A stretch of DNA of 64,000 nt from Dyadobacter sp. MSC1_007 (GCF_023667495.1 NZ_JAMOZL010000002.1:496001-560000); one strand, 5' to 3'. Positions 34,359-44,137 are shown, numbered from the stretch's first letter. The notes: generated by a model from the letters alone, not told the origin. Numbers and translations: made by a program.

Positions 34359-35891
34359 ATGAAAAGAAGAGATTTTCTGGCATCCGCCTCGGCTATGGCC
34401 CTACCTGTAATGGTAAACGGCTTTGGCATAACAAGCCTCAGTAACCGCTCATCGCTGGTGCAGTCGCTGATGGGAACAGCCGCCGTGAATACGGACCGCA
34501 TTCTGGTGATCATCTATCTGAATGGCGGTAACGACGGCCTCAATACAGTGATTCCGTTGCAGTATTACCCGAAATATCAGAGCATCCGCACTAACATTGC
34601 GATACCGCAGAACCGGGTGCTGCCATTGTCTGGCATGCCCGAAGCCGGTTTTCACCCCGCGATGACCGGAATGCAGGAAATGTATAACCAGGGGCAGCTG
34701 GCCATTGTCAATTCGGTGTCTTACCCGAATCCGAACCAGTCGCACCATCGCTCTTCCGACATCTGGATGACGGGCGTGGATGCAACCCAGTATGCGAATA
34801 GCGGATGGGCGGGCAGGTACCTGAACAACCGCTTTCCAGGCTATCCCCAGAATTATCCGAATGACCAGATGAAAGACCCGCTGGCCCTTCAGATTGGCGT
34901 ACTTAATTCCACGAGCCTTCTGGGGCCGCAAACACCGATGAATATTTCGGTTGAGAATGTAAACAATTTCTATGCGTTGCTTGGCGGAGCGCAGAATATG
35001 TCGTCCACCGAACTTCCTTGCTGCGAGGCAGGAGATATGATCAAGCACGTGAGGCAGCAGCAAGTGCTCTCGACGGGATATTCCGGGCAGATCAAGCGGG
35101 CCTACGATGCGGGTTCAACCATGGCGAGCTATCCGGCCGCTTCAACAACTTCGGATCTTTCCGAACAACTGAAAATTGTAGCCAAAATGATTCATGGCGG
35201 TTTACAAACCAAAATATACTTCGTGGAGCTGGGCGGTTTTGATACACACGGCGACCAGGTGACTTCCTCGGACACGACGATTGGATTACATGCCAACCTG
35301 CTGCGGAAATTATCGGACTCCGTTTCGGCATTCCAGAAAGACCTTGTATTGCAGGGGACCGCTGACAGGGTGATTGGAATGACGTTCTCTGATTTCGGAC
35401 GGCGGGCCAATTCAAATGCCTCGCGGGGCACCGACCATGGTGTAGCTGCGCCCATGTTTGTATTTGGAAAGGGTATCAAAAGACAAATGGTAGGAGTGGT
35501 GCCTGATTTGAACAATGATCTTGAACCACCAACTACCACACCAACTAATGAGAATCAGGAAGTAAGAATGCAGGTGGATTTCAGAAGGATCTACTCTGAT
35601 ATTCTCCGGGATTGGTTTGGCACAGAGGGCTCTACAACAGACGCCCTGCTGTTCCGGAATTTCAAAACTACCTCCCTTTTTTCCAATGTAAACGAAACGA
35701 TCGCATCTGGTGCATGGCCCGATAGGTCGATATGGTCGGCGGGCAGGGTTCCGGCAGCGGGCGACTATGTGCGTGTCAATACCGGCCACACGATAGCCCT
35801 CGGACAGAATGTCACGGTGAGGAACATCTTCGTCGAAGGCGGCGGCGAGTTGAACATTCTTGGGAACTACACGGTCAACACAACCGGTTGA
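34359..35891 (+). CDS. DUF1501 domain protein, Tat-type signal, extra C-terminal beta domain
   Basis: This 510-residue protein begins with a twin-arginine-like leader (MKRRDFLASASAMALP). The DUF1501 core has ILVIIYLNGGNDGLNTVIP, HHRSSDIWMTG and ELGGFDTHGDQ, and the family is related to sulfatase/alkaline phosphatase folds. After the core, roughly the last 55 residues (SIWSAGRVPAAGDYVRVNTG onward) look like a short right-handed beta-helix or G8-like module, which the second DUF1501 protein in this window lacks. Function is unknown. A terminator hairpin follows at 35916-35950. Confidence 0.88.
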   Translation: MKRRDFLASASAMALPVMVNGFGITSLSNRSSLVQSLMGTAAVNTDRILVIIYLNGGNDGLNTVIPLQYYPKYQSIRTNIAIPQNRVLPLSGMPEAGFHPAMTGMQEMYNQGQLAIVNSVSYPNPNQSHHRSSDIWMTGVDATQYANSGWAGRYLNNRFPGYPQNYPNDQMKDPLALQIGVLNSTSLLGPQTPMNISVENVNNFYALLGGAQNMSSTELPCCEAGDMIKHVRQQQVLSTGYSGQIKRAYDAGSTMASYPAASTTSDLSEQLKIVAKMIHGGLQTKIYFVELGGFDTHGDQVTSSDTTIGLHANLLRKLSDSVSAFQKDLVLQGTADRVIGMTFSDFGRRANSNASRGTDHGVAAPMFVFGKGIKRQMVGVVPDLNNDLEPPTTTPTNENQEVRMQVDFRRIYSDILRDWFGTEGSTTDALLFRNFKTTSLFSNVNETIASGAWPDRSIWSAGRVPAAGDYVRVNTGHTIALGQNVTVRNIFVEGGGELNILGNYTVNTTG

Positions 35892-35915
35892 CCCGGACGA
35901 AATAGCGTAAACCCG

Positions 35916-35950
35916 AAAGTGCCGGAGGAATTGATTTCTTCCGGCACTTT
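35916..35950 (+). terminator. Rho-independent terminator after the DUF1501 gene
   Basis: Arms AAAGTGCCGG (35916-35925) and CCGGCACTTT (35941-35950) pair perfectly. Five further inner pairs including one G-U enclose a 5-base loop. A T-run follows. Confidence 0.85.
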
Positions 35951-35988
35951 TTGTTTACTTTACAAATGTTAAAAACGCAGCGCAATCA

Positions 35989-37764
35989 ATGAAAAAAATC
36001 ATTTACTACATGCTCGTGACGACGGGCCTGATGATGCAGTCTTGTCAGCAGAAATCAGAAAAAACAGAAGAGACTATGCCTCCTATCAAAGAAGTTTTTG
36101 CAAGTTATTATGAAGAAAGGCTTCCCCTTTATCCGTTGGAAGCGACCATGAATGGCGATAACCGGTACAACGACCGCATGTCCGAGGACTTATCCCAAGC
36201 CGGAAAGGCAAAGGCCACGGCGTTTTACAAAAAATACCAGGATGAACTCGCGAAATATGACCGCGAAAAATTGACCGGTGAAGAGAAAGTGAGTTGGGAT
36301 TTGCTTCAATGGGAGTGTAATATCAATCTGGAAGGCCTCAAATACCCGATCGAGCTTATGCCAATCAACCAGATTTTCTCTACACACCTCATGATCGGGC
36401 AAATGGCCAGCGGCAGCAGTTTGCAGCCCTTCAAAACTGTAAAAGATTACGATAACTGGCTGAAACGGGTCGACGGGTTTGTGGTATGGTGTGATACGGC
36501 GGTTGTAAATATGCGAAAAGGCATTAAAACCGGATATGTTTTGCCGGCATCGCTGATCAAAAAGATGATCCCGCAGTTTAGCGATATGGATCATGGGCCT
36601 GTGAAAGACCATTTGTTTTATTCGCCCGTCAAAAATTTCCCCAAAGATTTCTCAGCAGAAGACAAGGCGCGGCTCGAAAAAGAATATGCAGCCATGGTGG
36701 AGTCGAAGATTATCCCGACGTTCCAGAAAATGCATGTGTTTATTGAGAAAGAATATTTGCCTGCGGGAAGAAAAACGAACGGGTTTGACGCATTACCAAA
36801 CGGTAAGGCCATTTATGATTACTACATTAAATACTACACCACAACCGAAATGACTGCCGACGAGATCCATCAGATCGGATTGAAAGAAGTTGCCCGGATA
36901 TCGGGGGAAATGGAGAAGGTAAAAGAACAGGTAGGTTTCAAAGGCGATCTTAAATCGTTTTTCAATGATGTCAGGAATAATAAAAAGTTGATGCCGTTCA
37001 AGAGCGCCGAGGAGGTGATCGCGAACTTCAATAAGATTCACGAAAGGATGAAGCCGAACCTGAAAAAGCTGTTTGAGCTGACACCAAAAACGCCGTTCGA
37101 AGTGCGGCGGACCGAGGCATTCCGGGAAGCTTCGGCATCTGCCGAATATAACCCAGGCCTGCCAGACGGCTCGCGGCCAGGCGTTTTTTATGTACCTGTG
37201 CCGGATGCAAAGGAATACAATACAGTGTCCGACGAAAGTCTCTTCCTGCATGAGGCTATTCCAGGTCATCACTATCAGATTTCACTGCAACAGGAAAACG
37301 AAGGGCTTCCTGAGTTCCGCAAAAACCTGTGGTACAGCGCATATGGCGAAGGTTGGGCGTTATATACCGAGTCGCTGGGGAAAGAGTTGGGCTTGTACAC
37401 CGATCCTTACCAGTATTTCGGTATGCTAAGTGCTGAAATGCACCGCGCGATCCGGTTGGTAGTCGATACTGGGCTGCATTCAAAAGGCTGGACGCGGGAA
37501 CAGGCCATTCAATATTCGCTCGACCATGAAGCGGAGTCGGAGGAAAGCATTACCGCTGAGGTAGAGCGGTATATGGCTGGTGCCGGGCAGGCATTGTCCT
37601 ACAAAATAGGTCAGCTGAAAATAAGGGAGTTAAGGTCGAAAGCGGAAAAGGAAATGGGCGACAAGTTCAGTATCCGCGAGTTCCATAAGCTGGTGCTCGA
37701 ATCCGGTTGCGTGCCGCTCAAACTACTGGAAGATAAGATCAATACCTGGATAGCCGGGAAATAA
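35989..37764 (+). CDS. DUF885 family lipoprotein, metallopeptidase-like
   Basis: This 591-residue protein has a lipoprotein signal (LMMQSCQQ). DUF885 fills the rest. The zinc-site-like motif HEAIPGHH is at 421-428, with a downstream GEGWALYTESLGKELGLY segment that supplies the glutamate expected for this peptidase-like family. Relatives are proposed exported carboxypeptidase- or oligopeptidase-like enzymes. The length fits the family. The gene stands alone between two terminators. Confidence 0.88.
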   Translation: MKKIIYYMLVTTGLMMQSCQQKSEKTEETMPPIKEVFASYYEERLPLYPLEATMNGDNRYNDRMSEDLSQAGKAKATAFYKKYQDELAKYDREKLTGEEKVSWDLLQWECNINLEGLKYPIELMPINQIFSTHLMIGQMASGSSLQPFKTVKDYDNWLKRVDGFVVWCDTAVVNMRKGIKTGYVLPASLIKKMIPQFSDMDHGPVKDHLFYSPVKNFPKDFSAEDKARLEKEYAAMVESKIIPTFQKMHVFIEKEYLPAGRKTNGFDALPNGKAIYDYYIKYYTTTEMTADEIHQIGLKEVARISGEMEKVKEQVGFKGDLKSFFNDVRNNKKLMPFKSAEEVIANFNKIHERMKPNLKKLFELTPKTPFEVRRTEAFREASASAEYNPGLPDGSRPGVFYVPVPDAKEYNTVSDESLFLHEAIPGHHYQISLQQENEGLPEFRKNLWYSAYGEGWALYTESLGKELGLYTDPYQYFGMLSAEMHRAIRLVVDTGLHSKGWTREQAIQYSLDHEAESEESITAEVERYMAGAGQALSYKIGQLKIRELRSKAEKEMGDKFSIREFHKLVLESGCVPLKLLEDKINTWIAGK

Positions 37765-37768
37765 CACA

Positions 37769-37809
37769 AGCAAAAGAGCAATGTCACTTTCCGGCATTGC
37801 TCTTTTGCT
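37769..37809. terminator. Bidirectional terminator between DUF885 gene and a small secreted-peptide gene
   Basis: Perfect 15-base arms AGCAAAAGAGCAATG (37769-37783) and CATTGCTCTTTTGCT (37795-37809) surround an 11-base loop. T-rich right and A-rich left ends allow use in both directions. It sits between two convergent reading frames. Confidence 0.85.
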
Positions 37810-37820
37810 TTTATCACTGC

Positions 37821-37943
37821 TCACCTCGCCACTTCGGGCATGCCAATGTCCTTCCCCGCCTCAGAAAGGCCGATTTTAGCCGAAGCGAAACTCGCCAGCA
37901 TTGCCACTGTCAGTAGAATAGGTAAAATTATTCTTTGTTTCAT
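37821..37943 (-). CDS. Putative 40-residue secreted peptide
   Basis: On the minus strand an ATG at 37943 opens 40 codons plus TGA. The first 22 residues form a textbook signal peptide (MKQRIILPILLTVAMLASFA, then SA). Cleavage after ASA would leave an 18-residue peptide, KIGLSEAGKDIGMPEVAR. The frame ends 11 bases before a shared bidirectional terminator, which supports a real transcript. No -7 element of perfect form was found upstream. I know no family for it. Confidence 0.5.
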   Translation of the reverse strand: MKQRIILPILLTVAMLASFASAKIGLSEAGKDIGMPEVAR

Positions 37944-38096
37944 ATAAAAATAAATGGTACAATAAGAGATAGGAACAGTATAGAACAGGACAGTTTATTG
38001 ATTATATATTAGCATTATTACACCAATAAATGTACATTTTTTTAGTTAGGTATATACACTAATAAAAAAGTGTGATTGGCGATTTCTGAACCCACG

Positions 38097-40418
38097 ATGA
38101 TGAATTTAAGGAACTGCATTTTTCTGGCGCTCGGGTCTGCGGCGATTGCTTTGAGTATCCAGTCCTGTAACCGCACGCCGGGCAACCCTTCCGACGAAAA
38201 ACTGCCGGAGGAGGTCAGCTACAATTTCGACATCAGGCCCATTCTTTCGGATAAATGTCTGGCATGCCACGGTCCCGATGCCAACAAGCGCGAAGCTGGC
38301 TTGCGCCTCGACGATCCCCAAAGCGCATTCAAAGCATTAAAGGAAAATCCGGGTGCCCATGCGCTCGTGGCTGGAAAACCGCAACTCTCGCAGGCATACC
38401 TCCGCATTACGACTGAGGATACTTCGCTCCGAATGCCGCCGCCCGCCTCTAACCTCAAACTGACGCAACGGGAGATCGACCTGATCGGAAGGTGGATCAA
38501 GCAAGGTGCTAAATATGAAAAGCACTGGGCTTTCGTAGCGCCAAAAAAACCGGCTGTGCCGGAAGTGGATAACGAAGATTGGCCAATCAACGAAATCGAT
38601 CATTTTGTTCTTCAGAAGCAGGAACAAAAAGGGTTGGAACCTAATGACGAAGCTGATAAAGAACGGTTGCTCAAAAGGCTGAGCCTGGACCTCAACGGTC
38701 TGCCGCCTTCGTTGCAGCTGATGGACGAATTCCTCGCAGACGACAGTCCGAAGGCCTACGAGAAAATCGTGGACAAGCTGCTGGCCAACCCTTCGTATGG
38801 TGAGAAAATGGCGATCCACTGGCTCGATCTGGCAAGGTATGCCGACTCACACGGCTATCAGGACGACGGTTATCGCACGCAATGGCCGTGGCGCGACTGG
38901 GTGATCCATGCATTCAATAAGAATATGCATTATAATGACTTCGTTACCTGGCAACTTGCGGGCGACTTATTGCCCAATTCTACAAAAGAACAATTACTGG
39001 CCACAGGTTTTAACAGAAACCATAAGATCACAGAAGAAGGTGGTGTAATTCCCGAAGAATACCGCATTATGTACGTGACCGACCGTAACGATCTCTTTGG
39101 TAAGGGGTTACTCGGCGTTACGCTCGAATGCGCGCATTGCCATGATCACAAGTACGATCCGTTCTCGCAAAAGGAATACTACCAGATGTTTGCATTCTTT
39201 AACAATGTAAGGGAAGTGGGGATCGAATCTGTGATCGGCGGGCCGGAGACCTATGCTAAAAAACCGCTGATGGAGATCAGCGACGATGATGTTAAGAAGA
39301 TATTGACGTTCGTGAACAAGCCCGATACCAACCGCCTGATCGTGTCGGTGATGGGCGATCTGGATACGCTACGCAAAACATATGTCCTCAAAAGAGGTGT
39401 TTACGATGCACCGGGAGAGGAAGTGCAGGCCGGTACACCCAACGCCATTCTTCCATTTGATAAAAAATATCCCAAAAACCGACTTGGTCTCTCACAATGG
39501 CTTTTTGATAAGCGCAACCCATTGACAGCCAGGGTTTATGTTAATATTTTGTGGCAGGAATTTTTCGGAAAGGGTATTGTTAAAACGTCCGGTGACTTTG
39601 GAATGCAGGGTGAATTGCCCTCGCATCCCGCATTGCTCGATTGGCTTGCGGTCGATTTTATGGAGCACAATTGGGACATCAAACGATTGGTAAAACAAAT
39701 GGTCATGTCGGCCACTTACCGGCAATCGGCTGTGGTTACCAAGGAAAAGCTGGCCGTGGACCCCGATAATGTGCTGCTGGCAAGAGGATCGCGCTACCGG
39801 ATTCATGCAGAATTTATCAAAGACCTGGTTTTGGCCAGCAGCGGACTACTGAACAGGACTATTGGCGGGCCGAGTGTGAAGCCTTACCAGCCCGCGGGGC
39901 TTTGGGAAGGCGCTACCTCCGGCAGGGGTTTGTTGTCAGTTTATAATCAGGATCATGGCGCGAGCCTTTATCGCCGCGGAATGTACACGTTGATTAAACG
40001 AACTGTTCCGCCGCCGACAATGGCGATTTTCGACGCCAGTAACCGCGATTTATGTGAAGTGAAGAGGTTAAAGACCAATACGCCCTTACAAGCGCTCGTG
40101 ATGATGAATGACCCGGCGGTCTTGGAAGCGTCCAGAGTGCTTGCCTCACGATTGTTGCAGGAAAAAGGCAGTTCAGAAGACAAGATCACCAAAGCATTCC
40201 GGCTGATCGTGTGCCGGAAACCCAATGCGAAAGAGTTGGAGGTACTTACAGCTTACTATAACAAACAGCTCAAAGAGATCCAGCCGGCCAAGGCGGACAA
40301 AATGACCGCAATTGGCGAATATCCGCTTACCAGGAATGTTGATAAAAAGGCGCTGGCGTCGCTAATGCGCGTCATTTCCACGATTTATAACCTGGAAGAA
40401 ACGATTACGAAATCTTAA
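38097..40418 (+). CDS. Planctomycete-type cytochrome c/DUF1549/DUF1553 lipoprotein
   Basis: The ATG at 38097 (MMNLRNCIFLALGSAA) gives 773 residues with a lipoprotein signal (LSIQSC). A cytochrome-type PSCyt1 domain follows with heme motif CLACH at 54-58. The DUF1549 domain includes a second CxxCH (CAHCHDHKYDPF) and DUF1553 fills the C-terminal half (RVYVNILWQEFFGKG, LQALVMMNDPAV). Such proteins abound in Planctomycetes and occur in Bacteroidota, and their reaction is unproven, though electron transfer is implied by the heme sites. The next gene, 43 bases downstream, is a DUF1501 protein, the normal partner. The TTG-started longer frame from 38076 is less likely. Confidence 0.9.
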   Translation: MMNLRNCIFLALGSAAIALSIQSCNRTPGNPSDEKLPEEVSYNFDIRPILSDKCLACHGPDANKREAGLRLDDPQSAFKALKENPGAHALVAGKPQLSQAYLRITTEDTSLRMPPPASNLKLTQREIDLIGRWIKQGAKYEKHWAFVAPKKPAVPEVDNEDWPINEIDHFVLQKQEQKGLEPNDEADKERLLKRLSLDLNGLPPSLQLMDEFLADDSPKAYEKIVDKLLANPSYGEKMAIHWLDLARYADSHGYQDDGYRTQWPWRDWVIHAFNKNMHYNDFVTWQLAGDLLPNSTKEQLLATGFNRNHKITEEGGVIPEEYRIMYVTDRNDLFGKGLLGVTLECAHCHDHKYDPFSQKEYYQMFAFFNNVREVGIESVIGGPETYAKKPLMEISDDDVKKILTFVNKPDTNRLIVSVMGDLDTLRKTYVLKRGVYDAPGEEVQAGTPNAILPFDKKYPKNRLGLSQWLFDKRNPLTARVYVNILWQEFFGKGIVKTSGDFGMQGELPSHPALLDWLAVDFMEHNWDIKRLVKQMVMSATYRQSAVVTKEKLAVDPDNVLLARGSRYRIHAEFIKDLVLASSGLLNRTIGGPSVKPYQPAGLWEGATSGRGLLSVYNQDHGASLYRRGMYTLIKRTVPPPTMAIFDASNRDLCEVKRLKTNTPLQALVMMNDPAVLEASRVLASRLLQEKGSSEDKITKAFRLIVCRKPNAKELEVLTAYYNKQLKEIQPAKADKMTAIGEYPLTRNVDKKALASLMRVISTIYNLEETITKS

Positions 40419-40461
40419 TGGCAGTCGACTTTCCAGTGAATAGATATTATAAGTACAAAAT

Positions 40462-41916
40462 ATGGAAAAGGAAATCATAGAACACGGATTCAGCTTCAAC
40501 AGGAGGCGGTTTCTATCCACGATGAGTCTGGGGATCGGGAGCGTGGCATTGGGCTCGTTGCTGATGCCCGACCTTTTGAAGGGTGGGGGAATGGAGGAGG
40601 CAGGTTTCGAACCGGGCATACCGCATTTCGCGCCCAAGGCGAAAAGAGTGATCTACCTGTTTCAAAATGGGGCACCATCCCAGCAGGAACTGTTCGATTA
40701 TAAGCCGAAACTACGTGAAATGCTGGGCCAGGAGATCCCGCCGTCAGTGCGTGGCACCCAACGGCTTACGGGGATGACGGCCAATCAGGCGTCTTTTCCG
40801 CTGGTTGGTTCGTTTGTCGATTTTAAACAATATGGGCAGTCGCAGGCGTGGGTGAGCAATCTTTTGCCTTATACTTCCAAAATAGTGGATGACCTGTGTA
40901 TCGTCAGATCGATGTACACCGAGGCTATCAATCACGATCCAGCATTGACGTTCCTGCAAACCGGCTCACAGCAGGGAAACCGACCCAGTATGGGTTCCTG
41001 GCTAAGCTATGGTCTTGGAAATGAGAATAAAAACCTCCCGAATTTTACCGTGCTCCTTTCACGTGGCGTCGGTAATGGGCAAGGGGTTTATTCCAAACTC
41101 TGGTCCAATGGTTTTCTCGATTCTGTCCACCAGGGCGTGCAGTTCAGCAAAGGCGAGGACCCGGTGCTTTACCTGCGCGATCCCGAAGGTATGGACCGTA
41201 AAGAGCGCCGCGATATGCTCGACCAGCTTTCTGAACTCAATGACTTGTCATACCAGGAGTTTGGCGACCCCGAGATTGCTGCCAAAATCAAGCAGTATGA
41301 AATGGCTTACCGGATGCAGACCGCTGTGCCGGAAGTAATGGACCTTTCAAAGGAATCCGACGATATCATCAAGCTTTACGGCCCCGAATGTCTTGTTCCG
41401 GGTACGTACGCGGCCAACTGCCTGCTGGCACGCAAGCTGTCAGAAAATGGTGTGCGTTTTGTGCAGCTTTACCATCAGGGCTGGGACCAGCACGGTAACC
41501 TGCCTTTTGAAATCACCAAACAGGCCATGGATGTCGACCAGGCGTCGGCTGCATTGGTTACCGATTTGAAACAGAGAGGCTTACTGGATGAAACGCTGGT
41601 AATATGGGGAGGCGAATTTGGCCGTACCAGCTACACCCAGGGTAAATTGACAGCTGACAACTATGGCCGCGACCATCATCCGAGGTGTTTCACGATATGG
41701 ATGGCCGGTGGAGGTATCAAACCGGGAATGGTTTATGGAGAAACGGATGAGCTGGGTTACAACATCGCGAAAGATCCTGTGCACGTCCACGATTTTCAGG
41801 CTACTGTCCTGCATCAGCTCGGTTTGAATCATGAAAAATTGATTTTCAAACACTTAGGCAGGCGGTATCGCCTTACCGACGTGTCTGGAAAAGTGGTAAG
41901 GGACATCATCAGCTGA
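40462..41916 (+). CDS. DUF1501 protein with Tat signal, partner of DUF1553
   Basis: This 484-residue protein has a twin-arginine signal (NRRRFLS at 13-19) followed by a hydrophobic stretch, so it is probably exported folded. The DUF1501 body has YLFQNGAPSQQELFDYKP, GSWLSYGLG, VWGGEFGRTSYTQG and DHHPRCFTIWMAGGG, related to the sulfatase/phosphatase superfamily. It differs clearly from the DUF1501 protein at 34359 in that it lacks the C-terminal beta module and belongs to the DUF1553-linked subgroup. The membrane-cytochrome gene starts 44 bases downstream, so the three form one likely operon. Confidence 0.9.
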   Translation: MEKEIIEHGFSFNRRRFLSTMSLGIGSVALGSLLMPDLLKGGGMEEAGFEPGIPHFAPKAKRVIYLFQNGAPSQQELFDYKPKLREMLGQEIPPSVRGTQRLTGMTANQASFPLVGSFVDFKQYGQSQAWVSNLLPYTSKIVDDLCIVRSMYTEAINHDPALTFLQTGSQQGNRPSMGSWLSYGLGNENKNLPNFTVLLSRGVGNGQGVYSKLWSNGFLDSVHQGVQFSKGEDPVLYLRDPEGMDRKERRDMLDQLSELNDLSYQEFGDPEIAAKIKQYEMAYRMQTAVPEVMDLSKESDDIIKLYGPECLVPGTYAANCLLARKLSENGVRFVQLYHQGWDQHGNLPFEITKQAMDVDQASAALVTDLKQRGLLDETLVIWGGEFGRTSYTQGKLTADNYGRDHHPRCFTIWMAGGGIKPGMVYGETDELGYNIAKDPVHVHDFQATVLHQLGLNHEKLIFKHLGRRYRLTDVSGKVVRDIIS

Positions 41917-41960
41917 TTTTTTTAGTTTTCAAGGTCGATCAAATTTTCGGGTTATTTTAA

Positions 41961-44132
41961 ATGCATTTAAAGCTCAGGGTTTTCGCGGAACAGTTATTAG
42001 TTGCTGCTAATATCTTCATATTGTTTTTACTGCTCTTCGAAAGCAAACTGGTCATTCCAGCCTGGCTGCAAACCATCGGCCGGATGCATCCGCTTATCCT
42101 GCATTTCCCGATCGTGATCCTGCTGCTGGCCATGCTGCTGGAATTCTTCCGTTTCAAGCCCGAATATGCTACCAATGCCTTTTACCGGAATTTCTTGCAA
42201 GGGTTATTGCTGATTGGCGCGCTATTTGCCGCGGTAACTGTGATCATGGGGCTATTCCTATCGAGGGAAGAAGGTTATGCCGGTGAGATATTGCTTTATC
42301 ACAAATGGACAGGTGCCGGGATATTCTTTTTGTCGTCCATCATCTACTGGGTAAGGAATGCAGGATGGTACAAAACGGTATCGGCGAGGGCGGTTGCATT
42401 GGTTACGGTGGTTGCATTGATCTTGACGGGCCATTATGGCGCCGTACTTACGCACGGAAGCGATTTCATTTGGGAACCTGTTTTAAACCAAAAACAAATG
42501 GCCGCAGTGCCGGTAGAACAGGCCGTGGTATATAATGATGTGATCCGCCCGATCCTCGAACAAAAATGCACCAGCTGCCATAACCCTGACAAGCTGAAAG
42601 GCGAACTGGTACTGACCGACCCGGCATCGATATTGAAGGGAGGTAAGTCCGGTAAATTGTTGGTCCCCGGCAATCCCGAAATGAGCCTTCTGCTACAACG
42701 CGTGCATTTACCCATCGCGGAAAAGAAGCATATGCCGCCATCAGGCAAGGCACAACTTACATTGCAGGAAATATCGTTGCTCACACTTTGGGTAAAGCAA
42801 AAGGCGGATTTCAAAAAGAAGGTGACCGATTTCCCTGCCACCGACTCTTTGCGGCTTCTGGCGACTTCGTATTTGCAACCGGCTAATGAGGAGGTGGAAT
42901 ATGATTTCCCTGCTGCCGACGAGGATAAGGTGAAGGCATTGAATACAGATTACCGGACGATCCTTCCACTTGCAAGAGAATCACCCGCGCTCGCAGTGAA
43001 TATCTACAACGCTGCTTCCTACAATGTAAAGCAACTGGATGATCTGGCTGATATCAAAAAACAAGTCATTTCATTGAACCTCAATAAAATGCCGGTCAAA
43101 GATGCGGACATTAAAAGCATTACCCAGTTCGAAAATCTCCGAAAGCTGGACCTGAATTTCACCGACGTTACGGCGGCAGGCTTGAAACAACTGGGCTCTC
43201 TGAAGCATTTGGAAAACCTTACATTATCAGGCACAAAACTGGATCTGAATGACTTCAAAGGGCTGATACCTGGTCTCAAAAGTGTTAAAACGCTGGCTGT
43301 CTGGGATACCAAACTATCAGCGGCGGATGTGGAACAGTTGCAGCGTGCAAATAAAGGTGTGGACATCATTGGAGGATTTAAGGATGATGGTAAAAACCCA
43401 TTGAAGCTCAATCCGCCGCAAGTCAAAAACAGCTCGACTATTTTTACGCAGTCGCTCGCTGTGGACATCAGTCATCCGATCAAAGGAGTGGATATCCGAT
43501 TCACGACCGATGGTACCGAGCCCGACAGCGTCAAATCGCCCTTGTTCGATAAAATGTTGATCAACAATAACATGACGATCAAGGCAAAAGCTTACAAAAA
43601 TGGCTGGTATGGAAGCGATTTAGTCACTTTCGAGTTCTTTAAAAGTGCATTTAAGCCGGATAGCGGCACATTATTGACCCCGCTGAACCGTGTGCACCAG
43701 GCTGAGGGCGTAAGGACATTTTTTGACCAAAAACTGGGCGCGATCGGGGCCAATAACCCCGCTTGGGCCAATAACTGGGCCGGGGTAAGGAATAACGACA
43801 TGGCTTTCGTTTCCGAATTCAAAAAGCCGGTGACGATTTCATCGCTCGGCCTGCATTATATGGTCGAGGAGGACACCGGAATTTTCCCGCCTGAGCTGGT
43901 CGAGATTTGGGGAGGAACCACCCGGGATAACATGAAGTTGCTGGCGAAATTCAAGGCGCCGATGCCGGTCAAAGGGGAGAAGCCTTCGTTGAAAACCATT
44001 GAAGGGAAGTTTAAACCACAAACCGTTTCCTATATCAAGATCGTGGCCAAACCGCTCGAAAAAATCCCGGAATGGCACAGGAACAAAGACAAAAGGGCAT
44101 TGTTGCTGGTTGATGAAATGTTCCTGAACTAG
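41961..44132 (+). CDS. DUF2231-like membrane protein with cytochrome, LRR-like and Fn3-associated domains
   Basis: This 723-residue multidomain protein starts with about four membrane helices (residues 12-160) of the DUF2231 kind, including RMHPLILHFPIVILLLAM. A PSCyt1-type cytochrome domain follows with CTSCH at 203-207. Next come leucine-rich-like repeats at about 350-450 (NLRKLDLNFTDVTAAGLKQL). A chitobiase/Fn3-associated module follows (IRFTTDGTEPDSVKSPL), then a jelly-roll-like C terminus. It probably anchors the exported DUF1553/DUF1501 system to the membrane and takes or passes electrons. It converges on the epimerase gene with a 5-base gap. Confidence 0.82.
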   Translation: MHLKLRVFAEQLLVAANIFILFLLLFESKLVIPAWLQTIGRMHPLILHFPIVILLLAMLLEFFRFKPEYATNAFYRNFLQGLLLIGALFAAVTVIMGLFLSREEGYAGEILLYHKWTGAGIFFLSSIIYWVRNAGWYKTVSARAVALVTVVALILTGHYGAVLTHGSDFIWEPVLNQKQMAAVPVEQAVVYNDVIRPILEQKCTSCHNPDKLKGELVLTDPASILKGGKSGKLLVPGNPEMSLLLQRVHLPIAEKKHMPPSGKAQLTLQEISLLTLWVKQKADFKKKVTDFPATDSLRLLATSYLQPANEEVEYDFPAADEDKVKALNTDYRTILPLARESPALAVNIYNAASYNVKQLDDLADIKKQVISLNLNKMPVKDADIKSITQFENLRKLDLNFTDVTAAGLKQLGSLKHLENLTLSGTKLDLNDFKGLIPGLKSVKTLAVWDTKLSAADVEQLQRANKGVDIIGGFKDDGKNPLKLNPPQVKNSSTIFTQSLAVDISHPIKGVDIRFTTDGTEPDSVKSPLFDKMLINNNMTIKAKAYKNGWYGSDLVTFEFFKSAFKPDSGTLLTPLNRVHQAEGVRTFFDQKLGAIGANNPAWANNWAGVRNNDMAFVSEFKKPVTISSLGLHYMVEEDTGIFPPELVEIWGGTTRDNMKLLAKFKAPMPVKGEKPSLKTIEGKFKPQTVSYIKIVAKPLEKIPEWHRNKDKRALLLVDEMFLN

Positions 44133-44137
44133 GCCGC

